The notes beneath the pieces are model-generated. The model was not told the origin of the DNA and did no database searches. It saw only the letters and a program-made list of their open reading frames with translations. A DNA stretch of 53,136 nucleotides, taken from assembly GCA_934500835.1 (NCBI GenBank), contig CAKSTR010000016.1, positions 1 to 53,136 on the forward strand. Direction: 5' to 3'. This document shows positions 1 to 7,457 of this stretch, one piece after another. Within the stretch, counting starts at the first letter, position 1; each line of letters begins with the position of its first letter. Position numbers and translations under genes: made by a program. This DNA is from an uncultured Paracoccaceae bacterium. Its GTDB lineage: Bacteria; Pseudomonadota; Alphaproteobacteria; Rhodobacterales; Rhodobacteraceae.

Positions 1-149
1 AAGCCGCCGTTCATCAACAGCTCCAGATCGCAGACCTGACGCTGGGTCAGATCCCAGGACGGCAGCGCCGCCGCCTCGTGCTTCAGCTTCTGGGCGGAAT
101 CGTAGGAGACGTAAAGCTCGGGGATCGGGGCATGCACGACGGAAGACAT
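1..149 (-). CDS. sat: ATP sulfurylase N-terminus (partial, runs off the left edge)
   Basis: Only the first 49 codons are in the window. The peptide starts MSSVVHAPIPELYVSY and ends DLELLMNGGF, which matches the N-terminal (PUA-like) start of sulfate adenylyltransferases, including the bifunctional Sat/CysC form common in Rhodobacterales. The family makes adenosine 5'-phosphosulfate from ATP and sulfate in the cytoplasm. The ATG at 149-147 is preceded by a good AAGGA ribosome site, and the stop of the permease gene lies only 14 bases upstream, so it may be cotranscribed with the transporter operon. Whether the kinase domain is present cannot be seen. Confidence 0.75.
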   Translation of the reverse strand, partial: MSSVVHAPIPELYVSYDSAQKLKHEAAALPSWDLTQRQVCDLELLMNGG

Positions 150-163
150 TCAGAGTTCCTTCT

Positions 164-2176
164 TCAAATTGAGGTCCGGCTGCGCAGCAACCTGTCGGAA
201 ACCAAAGCGATACAGGTGATGGTGCCGCCCGCGATCAGCCCTGCCCCGGCATCGGCCTTTGACAGCGCGACATAGACCTGCTGGCCCAGTTCCCGCGTGC
301 CGACCAGGGCCGCGATGACCAGCATGGAAAGCGCCGCCATGATGGTCTGGTTCAGACCAAGCAGCACTGACGAGCGCGCAAGCGGCAGTTTGACCTGCCA
401 GAGCAACTGCCATGGGGTCGCCCCCATCTGCACCCCCGCCTCGACCAGATCGGCGCGGACATTGCGCAAGCCATGTTCGACATAGCGGATCGGCGGCACC
501 ACGGCATAAAGCACGATCGCAATCAGCGCGGTGAATTCGCCGACCTTGAACAGCATCAGCGCCGGGATCAGAAAGACGAATTGCGGCATGGTCTGCAATG
601 TGTCGCTGATCGGCCGCAGGAACGCCGAGAAGCGGTCGTTCTCGGCCGCGATCACGCCCAAGGTGCCGCCGATGGCAAAACAGATCAGCACGGCCACGGC
701 GCTGAGATAGACCGATTGCATCATCGGCACCCAGAGCCCGGAAACGCCGGCCAGCCCAAGCCCCGCCATCGCCAATGCGAAAAGCCAGACCCCGCCTTTT
801 TGCCAGGTGGCGACGGCGACGACCAGGACGACTCCCGGCCAGGGAAAGCCGGGCAAGCCTGTCCAGAACAGGATGGCGACGAAACCGGCGATGATCCCGC
901 GCATCGGATGGCGCCAGCCCAGCGCCAAGACGATCAGGCCTGCAATCCCGACATAGGCGGCGGTGATGGCGGGGGTCAGCGCAAACCCCCAGACCATCGG
1001 GCTGGCAGAGCCGGAAAATCCGATCCGCATCGGCAGCATGACGCAATAGGTGATCGCATTGCGCAGGAAGGCGAAGAACGGCGTGCTCCAGGCGACGAAG
1101 TCCAGCAGCCAGACGTCGATCCGCTTCAACCAACGCTGCGCCTGATCGCCCGGAAGCAGGTCTTGCCCGGACAGGAGAAAGGCAATGATCAGCGCCAGAG
1201 CTGCCCCGCCCAGCAGCACCCGCCCCGAGATCGCGCGCGCGCCCCGCCCCGCAAGGCCACGTGTGCTGCGGTCAAGCAGCACGGCGATCAGGACGATCAC
1301 CAGCCCCGCGCCCAAGGATCGCCCCAACTCGGCAGATCGCATCGCCGAGAGCACCTCCCACCCGATGTCGTTGAAGCCGCCGATGATGGCGATGATGATG
1401 ACCATCGACAGCGACGCCATGGTGGTCTGGTTCACCCCGACCAACAGTTGCGGCAGCGCCGAAGGGACCATCGCCTGCCAGAACAATTGGCGCGGGCGGG
1501 CCCCCGCCATCAGCGCGCTTTCGATGATGGCGGGGGGCACGTCCCGCAGTCCGACAAGGGTGTTTCGGACCATGGGCGGCACAGAAAAGATCACGCTGGC
1601 CGCCAGACCGGCGGTCGGCCCAAAGCCGAAGAAGATCAACAAAGGGATCAGATAGCCAAAAGCTGGCCACGTCTGCATCACATCCAACAGGATGATCAGC
1701 CCGGGGCGCAGCTTCGGATAGCAATGCGCCAAAGCACCCAACGCAAAGCCGATCCCGACCGCGACCGGAACCGAAATCGCCACCAGCGCCAGCGTGTTCA
1801 TCGCCTTCGGCCAATATCCCATCGCCACGACCACGCCCAGCGCAGCCGCGGCGAACAGGGCAAATCGCGCGCCCCCTGCGTAAAGCGCAATCAGGGTCAT
1901 GAGCAGAACGGTTGCAGGCCAGGGCGCCCAGGCCAATGCGCTGCGGATCGCGGCCAAAGGCACCTCGGCGAGGGTTGAAAGCAGCATACCGACGGGCCGG
2001 GCGGCCTCGAATGCCGGGGTGACGATGGCATTCAGCCAGCCCGAGAGATCCAGCACCAGCGCCGCCGGAAAGCTGCCCAGAACCGGGATATGGCGGGCCA
2101 GCACGACAAGCAAAACCGAGATTGCCAGCAACCCGGCCCAGATCCAGGTCTGCCGACGGGCGCTGCGCGGGATCAT
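164..2176 (-). CDS. Fused double permease of a betaine-type ABC importer (ProW/OpuAB family)
   Basis: A 670-residue inner-membrane protein made of two binding-protein-dependent permease domains in one chain. Each carries the cytoplasmic EAA-type loop that docks on the ATPase: GARPRQLFWQAMVP in the first half and GATPWQLLWQVKLP in the second, each followed by LGLNQT- or VGVNQT-like sequence. Ordinary ProW proteins are about half this length and dimerise, so the fusion covers the whole channel. Hydrophobic segments fill most of the chain. The start ATG overlaps the ATPase stop by four bases (ATGA), so the two are translationally coupled. The substrate is probably glycine betaine or another quaternary amine, judged from the neighbouring enzymes. 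Confidence 0.88.
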   Translation of the reverse strand: MIPRSARRQTWIWAGLLAISVLLVVLARHIPVLGSFPAALVLDLSGWLNAIVTPAFEAARPVGMLLSTLAEVPLAAIRSALAWAPWPATVLLMTLIALYAGGARFALFAAAALGVVVAMGYWPKAMNTLALVAISVPVAVGIGFALGALAHCYPKLRPGLIILLDVMQTWPAFGYLIPLLIFFGFGPTAGLAASVIFSVPPMVRNTLVGLRDVPPAIIESALMAGARPRQLFWQAMVPSALPQLLVGVNQTTMASLSMVIIIAIIGGFNDIGWEVLSAMRSAELGRSLGAGLVIVLIAVLLDRSTRGLAGRGARAISGRVLLGGAALALIIAFLLSGQDLLPGDQAQRWLKRIDVWLLDFVAWSTPFFAFLRNAITYCVMLPMRIGFSGSASPMVWGFALTPAITAAYVGIAGLIVLALGWRHPMRGIIAGFVAILFWTGLPGFPWPGVVLVVAVATWQKGGVWLFALAMAGLGLAGVSGLWVPMMQSVYLSAVAVLICFAIGGTLGVIAAENDRFSAFLRPISDTLQTMPQFVFLIPALMLFKVGEFTALIAIVLYAVVPPIRYVEHGLRNVRADLVEAGVQMGATPWQLLWQVKLPLARSSVLLGLNQTIMAALSMLVIAALVGTRELGQQVYVALSKADAGAGLIAGGTITCIALVSDRLLRSRTSI

Positions 2177-3240
2177 GGCTTTGCCCCCTCCGGCAACCCC
2201 CCGTGTTGCGCATCGCGTTGCAGGACCTCAAGCACCGCGCTGGCTTCCAGCACAAGCCGATCCTCCCCCTCGACCCGGAAGCGGCGTTGGCCTGCGGCCA
2301 GTGCGGGCAGGACCACCTCGATCGGAGCGGCGGCTGGAACGCCGGGACCATCGGGCAAGTCCCCATCGCTGTGCCGGGCCAGATCGCGCACCCGAATTGC
2401 GCGGCTGAGGGCAACTTCCGCCGTGAAGGCCGAGACATAGTCATCCGCCGGCGACAGCAGGATTTCAGCCGGGGTGCCAAGTTGAATGATCTTGCCCCCG
2501 CGCATCAGCGCGATCCGGTCGGCCAGTCGGCAGGCCTCCATGATGTCATGGGTGATGAAAACGATGGTCTTCTTCAACTGGTGTTGCAGGCGCAGAAACT
2601 CATCCTGCATCTGACGCCGGATCAGCGGATCAAGCGCCGAGAACGGCTCGTCCAGGAACCAGAGATCCGGGTCGGTCGCCAGCGAGCGCGCAATGCCGAT
2701 CCGCTGCTGCTGGCCGCCCGACAGTTCGGAAGGCAAGGCTTCGACGCGGTTGCCGAGTTCGACCAATTCCAACATCTCACGGGCGCGGGCCTCACGCGCG
2801 GGCCGTGCAACGCCTTGCAATTTCAAGGGAAAGGCGACGTTCTCCAAAGCCGTCAGATGCGGCATCAGGCCGAAACTCTGAAACACCATCCCCATCTTGC
2901 GGCGTCGGATCTCGGTCAGCTCGGCCCCGCTGACCTTTGCCAAATCCTGACCATCGAACTCCAGCGTGCCATGTTCTATGTCCAAAAGCCGCGACAGGCA
3001 CCGCACGAGGGTGGACTTGCCCGAACCGGACAAGCCCATGATGACAAAGATCTCGCCCTTCTTCACATCGAAGCTGGCATCGACCACGGCGGGGATATGA
3101 CCCTCACGGCGCAACCGCGCCGCCAGGGCCTCGGGATCGATCTGATAGCCTGCGGTGTCAAAGTAATAGGCAGGCCGCGCCCCGAACACCTTCCACAGGT
3201 TCTTGCAACTCAGCATGATGTGAGACGAGGCTTGCGCCAT
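2173..3240 (-). CDS. ATP-binding subunit of a betaine-type ABC importer (ProV/OpuAA family)
   Basis: A 355-residue ABC ATPase that would power the adjacent double permease. Walker A GLSGSGKST lies at residues 69-77, signature LSGGQ at 173-177 and Walker B LWFLDEP at 193-199. The long N-terminal lead before the Walker A motif is typical of ProV/OpuAA. The C-terminal 80 residues sit where CBS osmosensing repeats normally are but are short and poorly conserved, which suggests transport tuned to catabolism rather than osmotic stress (inference). The start has a near-perfect ribosome site, AAGGAGGT, eight bases upstream. The stop overlaps the permease start. Confidence 0.92.
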   Translation of the reverse strand: MAQASSHIMLSCKNLWKVFGARPAYYFDTAGYQIDPEALAARLRREGHIPAVVDASFDVKKGEIFVIMGLSGSGKSTLVRCLSRLLDIEHGTLEFDGQDLAKVSGAELTEIRRRKMGMVFQSFGLMPHLTALENVAFPLKLQGVARPAREARAREMLELVELGNRVEALPSELSGGQQQRIGIARSLATDPDLWFLDEPFSALDPLIRRQMQDEFLRLQHQLKKTIVFITHDIMEACRLADRIALMRGGKIIQLGTPAEILLSPADDYVSAFTAEVALSRAIRVRDLARHSDGDLPDGPGVPAAAPIEVVLPALAAGQRRFRVEGEDRLVLEASAVLEVLQRDAQHGGLPEGAKP

Positions 3241-3273
3241 CGCGTGACCTCCTTTTGGGCCGGTCCAAGTCGA

Positions 3274-4218
3274 TCAGTTCAGCGCAGCATCGACCCAGGG
3301 CCGCCAGACTGCTTCGTTCTGATCCACCCAAGCCGTCGTCACCGCATCCAGAGAGCCGCCCTGTTCAATGGCAAGCATCATCGACTGCTGGTCTTCGGTC
3401 GAAATCCGAAAGGCCTTCAGGACCTCATACCCGGCCGGCCATTTCTCGGCGAAGCCCGACCAGACCACCTTGTTGACGTCCGGCGGCATGATGCAGTGCT
3501 CGTTGGATTGATCGACACAGGGCGGCATTTCGATCCAGCCCACTTCCACCTCGGCAAGGATGAAATGCGGGGCCCAGAACATCATCACCAGCGGCGTCTT
3601 GGCGGCCGCCGCGGCGCGCAGTTCAGCCAGCATCGCGCCTTCGGACCCCGAAGGAACCGCGGTCAGCGGCAGGTTGTTATCGGCAATGATCGTCGCCGCG
3701 CGCGATCCCCAATCGGCCGGATAGTCAAGGAAACGCCCATTCGGCAATGTGTCCGGCGTCGCCAGGGCGCTGACGCAAGCGGGATCTTTCAAAGCCTCCC
3801 ACGACGGCAGCGCGGGGCAAATCTCCTCCATGAATTTCGGATAGATCCAGCCTTCATTGGTCTTCAGACCCAAAGTTCCAATGTCTTCGACTTTCCCCGC
3901 CTCAAGCACCTTGGGATAGACGTCGCCGACATTGTTGAGCCAGATCTCGACCGAGGCGCTGATCTCGCCATCTGCAAGGCCCTGAAAATGGGGGTAATTG
4001 CCGGCGGTGATATACTCGGTCTTGTAGCCGGCCTTCTCCAGTATCTTGCCCGCGATCTGCGCCGAGATTTGTGCGCCGGTCCATTCCAGCATCGCCAACT
4101 TGATCGGCTCGCCCGACGCGCCCAGTTCCGCCGCCGAAAGTGGCGCCGAACCAAGGCCCGTGCTCAGGCCGGCCAAAGCGAAAGCCGTCATTGCGGCGTT
4201 TATTTTATTGCTATTCAT
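3274..4218 (-). CDS. Periplasmic substrate-binding protein of a betaine-type ABC importer (ProX/OpuAC family)
   Basis: A 314-residue precursor. I chose the ATG at 4218 rather than the in-frame start at 4251 because it begins a clean Sec signal peptide (MNSNKINAAMTAFALAGL, cleavage near PLSAA) and follows a GGGAGAGG ribosome site. The mature part has the OpuAC fold signature: an early LEWTGAQ segment and the MMFWAPHFILAEVEVGWIEMP block, with many Trp and Tyr residues that could form the aromatic box used to hold trimethylammonium groups. It should deliver substrate to the double permease. It lies 33 bases upstream of the ATPase gene. The exact ligand (betaine, carnitine, another quaternary amine or a sulfonium analogue) is not decidable here. 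Confidence 0.88.
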   Translation of the reverse strand: MNSNKINAAMTAFALAGLSTGLGSAPLSAAELGASGEPIKLAMLEWTGAQISAQIAGKILEKAGYKTEYITAGNYPHFQGLADGEISASVEIWLNNVGDVYPKVLEAGKVEDIGTLGLKTNEGWIYPKFMEEICPALPSWEALKDPACVSALATPDTLPNGRFLDYPADWGSRAATIIADNNLPLTAVPSGSEGAMLAELRAAAAAKTPLVMMFWAPHFILAEVEVGWIEMPPCVDQSNEHCIMPPDVNKVVWSGFAEKWPAGYEVLKAFRISTEDQQSMMLAIEQGGSLDAVTTAWVDQNEAVWRPWVDAALN

Positions 4219-4257
4219 TTTTCCTCTCCCTGTTAACGTTGCTTTCAACACTGGCGC

Positions 4258-5058
4258 CTACCAATGTGCGCCGCCGGTCACTTTGATCTCCTCCATCGTG
4301 ATGCCCTTGGCCGCGTCGCCGATCAGAAAGGCGACGACGGCGGCTATTTCTTCGGGCTGGATGATCCTGCCCTGCGGATGCTGTGCCGCGATTTCGGCAC
4401 GCGCCTCGGCGGTGCTGCGGCCCCTGCCCTCGCGGGCGACCACTTCGGCAAGATCGCTTTCCATCATCGGCGTATCGACCCAGGTCGGGCTCACCATGGT
4501 GCAGGTGACGCCATGCGCCGCCCCCTCCAGCGCGACGCAGCGCGTCAGCCCCAACAGCCCCGCCTTTGAGGCGCAGTAGGCCGGATTGTCCTTCCACCCG
4601 ACCGTGGCTGCGGTGGAGCCGATGTTGACGATGCGCCCCCAGCCCTGCCCGATCATCGCCGGAAGGCAGGCGCGGATCATCCGGAAAGCGCCGGTCAGAT
4701 TGGTGTCGAGTATCTCATGCCACAAGGCATCCGAATGCCCGGTCACCGGCTGCTCGGCGGTCACCCCGGCAGCGTTGACCAGCACATCCGCGATGCCGAA
4801 CCAATCCTCGGCACAGGCGCTGAAGCGATCGATCGAGGTTTGCTTGGTCAGATCCAACACTTCGGCCCGAACCTCCCCGCCCAAGGCTTTAGAGGCAAGA
4901 CTTAGCGTCTCAAGCGCCGCAACCCGGTTGGGCGAGGTCACGTCCCGCGCGCCAAGAAAGACGCGATGCCCTTTCGCCGCAAGGTCCAGCGCAATGGCAT
5001 AGCCAATCCCGGAAAGCCCTCCGGTGACAATCACCCTGCGCTGGTCGTGCTGGATCAT
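4258..5058 (-). CDS. Short-chain dehydrogenase/reductase, 3-hydroxybutyrate-dehydrogenase-like
   Basis: A 266-residue classical SDR with the Rossmann motif TGGLSGIG (residues 12-19), NAAG near 95-98, catalytic Ser148, and Tyr161 and Lys165 in YCASK. The length and C-terminal end (TGGAHW) fit D-3-hydroxybutyrate dehydrogenase and its relatives, NAD-dependent cytoplasmic enzymes. Its place between two demethylating flavoenzymes and a quaternary-amine importer suggests it oxidises a hydroxyl intermediate of the imported compound, for example a carnitine- or choline-like alcohol; this is inference. The ATG overlaps the stop of the upstream flavoenzyme by four bases. Confidence 0.85.
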   Translation of the reverse strand: MIQHDQRRVIVTGGLSGIGYAIALDLAAKGHRVFLGARDVTSPNRVAALETLSLASKALGGEVRAEVLDLTKQTSIDRFSACAEDWFGIADVLVNAAGVTAEQPVTGHSDALWHEILDTNLTGAFRMIRACLPAMIGQGWGRIVNIGSTAATVGWKDNPAYCASKAGLLGLTRCVALEGAAHGVTCTMVSPTWVDTPMMESDLAEVVAREGRGRSTAEARAEIAAQHPQGRIIQPEEIAAVVAFLIGDAAKGITMEEIKVTGGAHW

Positions 5059-7457
5059 GCCAAGGCCCCACGCATCCGCAGGTTGGCGGGATCGAACGGC
5101 GGCTTTGCAAGGATGCGCGCGCCCCGGCGCTTGCCCAGGACTTCGGCCTCCAGCCCTTCGCGGGCGTGACGATCGCGCAGATAGGCCAAGGCCAGAACCT
5201 TGCCGGTTCGGGGGCCATAGGCGGCTGAGGTCACGATGCCGACACAGCGGTTACCTTGCCAAAGCCCATGCGAATAATAGGGCAGCGTCTCGCCCGGATC
5301 GAGTTCAAGCAGCACCATATCCCAGCGGTCCTCTGCCGCCATCCGCTTCAACACAGCCTCGCGGCCGATAAAGTCGTGGTCTGGCTTCACAAGAAAACCC
5401 ATGCCGGTTTCAGCGGGGGTGCGTTCGGTGGTGAAATCCGAACCCCAGGCCGGATAGCCCTTTTCCAGCCGCATCGCGTTCATCGCGTAGGCACCGAAAC
5501 AACCGATCTCGCCCGCGGGCAGCGACTGCTCCAGCGCAAGGAACAATTCCGAGGCGCGGTCGGCTTTGACATGAAGCTCCCAGCCAAGCTCGCCCACATA
5601 GGAAAGCCGCAGCGCCCGCGCGGGGATGCCTGCCACCGTCATCTGGCGCACCGACATCCATGGCCCAACCGGATCCGGGCTTAACCGCCGCAAGATCTCT
5701 TGCGATTTCGGGCCCATAAGGCCGATCACGGCGAAATCATCGGTCACCCGTGTGACGGCAACGTCAAAGCCCCTGGCCCGGGCCCTGAGCAGATCATCAT
5801 CGCGCATTTCGGCCGCCGCGGCAGAGGTGAGATAGAAGTGATCCTCGGCCAGACAAGCGACGGTGAATTCCGATTCCGTCCCGCCGGCCGGCGTCAGCGC
5901 ATAGGTCAGCCCGACCCGGCCCGGTTTGGGGGCAAGGTTGCAGCCCAGATGATCGGTAAAGGCGCGGGCATCCTTGCCCCTAACCTCGAATTTCGAGAAG
6001 ACCGACATATCGGCCAAGCCCGCCGAACTGGTCACCATCTGGCATTCGCGCGCCACCGCCTCGGACCAATCGGGGCGGCGGAAGGTCAGGGTCGCCTCGC
6101 CTCCGAACCAGTTCGGCCGCTCCCAGCCATAGGCCGCGCCCATCTGGGCTCCACGCTCTTTCATCAGGTCGTAAAGCGGGGTCAGACGCTTTCCGCGTGC
6201 CGCCGGGCGCTCTTCATAGGGGTAGTGAACGCCGAATTGCAGGCCAAAGCATTCAATCGCCTTCTCGACGCGGTAGTCACGGTCGGCCCAAGGGCCAAAG
6301 CGGCGGCTGTCCACCGCCAAAGCATCCATCGGAGGCGCGCCATGCGTCATCCAGTGCGCCAGGAACCAGCCAGAGCCGCCCCCCTCCATCACGCCCATGG
6401 AAGAGCCGGTCAGAAGCCAGGCATTGGGCAGGCCCCATGCCGGACCAATCAGCGGGTTGGCATCCGGGGTGAAGGTGATCGGCCCATTCACCACCGATTT
6501 GATGCCGCCATTTTCCAAAGCCGGAATCCGCGCCATCGCGGCCAGCAGGATATGTTCTACCCGGTCCAGATCCGGGGCCATCAGTTCCGCGCCGAATTCC
6601 GGCGGCACGCCGTCAACCGACCAGACCTGCGCATCCTTTTCGTAAGGCCCAAGGATCAGCGCGTCGCGCTCCTGGCGGACATACCAGCTTTCCTCGGGGT
6701 CGCGGATCATCGGCAGTTCAGGCAGACCGGCGGCAATGCGACCGGCCACTTCCGGCACGGTATCGGTCACCAGATACTGGTGCAGAACCGGCACCGAGGG
6801 CACATTCGCCCCCATCATCGCACCGATCTCCCAGCCCCAGGTTCCAGCCGCGTTCACGATATGCCTGGCGCGGATCGGGCCATTCTTGCATTCGACCAGC
6901 CAGGCGTCGCCCTCTCGGCGGATCGAATGGACTGGGTTGCGGCGCAGGATCACCGCACCGCCAGCCGTGGCGACCTTGGCCATGGCATTGGTTGCCAGGG
7001 TCGGATCGACATGGCCGTCATCCGGCTCGAAAATTCCGCCCAGAATGCCCTCGGTGCGGGCCAAAGGATGCAAAGCCGCAACATCTTCGGGCGATGTCAG
7101 CAAGCGCAGCTCGTAGCCGGTGAATTTGGACAGGCCCGCGACATGGGCGAATTCGTCCATCCGGTCGGGGTTCGAGGTAATCCGCATCGCCCCGCTGCGG
7201 TGAAACCCACAGCTTTCGCCGGTTTCGGCCGGCAGGATATCGCGGTAAAGCCGGACCGAGGTGGCGCGCAATTCCTGAATGGTGGCGTTATGGGCAAAAT
7301 GGGTGCAAAGGCCCGCCGCATGCCAGGTCGAGCCATGGGTAAGGTCGTTCTTCTCGGTCAGGACAACATCGGTCCAGCCCGCTTTCACCAGATGATACAT
7401 CAGCGAAACGCCCATGGCGCCGCCGCCGATGATCAATACCTGGGCCTCAGTGGTCAT
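5055..7457 (-). CDS. FAD-dependent demethylating dehydrogenase with GcvT domain (dimethylglycine/sarcosine dehydrogenase family), copy B
   Basis: An 800-residue two-part flavoenzyme. Residues 1-370 are a DAO-type FAD domain starting with LIIGGGAMGVS, then a short FAO_M linker, then GCV_T (about 428-700) and GCV_T_C folate-binding domains. His46 in STWHAAG matches the histidine that carries covalent FAD in mammalian dimethylglycine dehydrogenase. The family oxidatively removes N-methyl groups and hands the carbon to tetrahydrofolate. The start overlaps the stop of the paralogous copy A by four bases, and its stop overlaps the SDR start. The likely role is one of two consecutive demethylations, such as dimethylglycine to sarcosine to glycine; which copy does which step is unknown. 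Confidence 0.9.
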   Translation of the reverse strand: MTTEAQVLIIGGGAMGVSLMYHLVKAGWTDVVLTEKNDLTHGSTWHAAGLCTHFAHNATIQELRATSVRLYRDILPAETGESCGFHRSGAMRITSNPDRMDEFAHVAGLSKFTGYELRLLTSPEDVAALHPLARTEGILGGIFEPDDGHVDPTLATNAMAKVATAGGAVILRRNPVHSIRREGDAWLVECKNGPIRARHIVNAAGTWGWEIGAMMGANVPSVPVLHQYLVTDTVPEVAGRIAAGLPELPMIRDPEESWYVRQERDALILGPYEKDAQVWSVDGVPPEFGAELMAPDLDRVEHILLAAMARIPALENGGIKSVVNGPITFTPDANPLIGPAWGLPNAWLLTGSSMGVMEGGGSGWFLAHWMTHGAPPMDALAVDSRRFGPWADRDYRVEKAIECFGLQFGVHYPYEERPAARGKRLTPLYDLMKERGAQMGAAYGWERPNWFGGEATLTFRRPDWSEAVARECQMVTSSAGLADMSVFSKFEVRGKDARAFTDHLGCNLAPKPGRVGLTYALTPAGGTESEFTVACLAEDHFYLTSAAAAEMRDDDLLRARARGFDVAVTRVTDDFAVIGLMGPKSQEILRRLSPDPVGPWMSVRQMTVAGIPARALRLSYVGELGWELHVKADRASELFLALEQSLPAGEIGCFGAYAMNAMRLEKGYPAWGSDFTTERTPAETGMGFLVKPDHDFIGREAVLKRMAAEDRWDMVLLELDPGETLPYYSHGLWQGNRCVGIVTSAAYGPRTGKVLALAYLRDRHAREGLEAEVLGKRRGARILAKPPFDPANLRMRGALA

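Noticed and set aside
473..1978. Long plus-strand open frame opposite the permease
   Set aside because: It is antisense to a clear double permease, rich in Arg, Gln, His and Gly from GC-rich complement, with no ribosome site or family resemblance. The same applies to the long plus frames at 2122-4236, 5700-7517 and 32404-33720.
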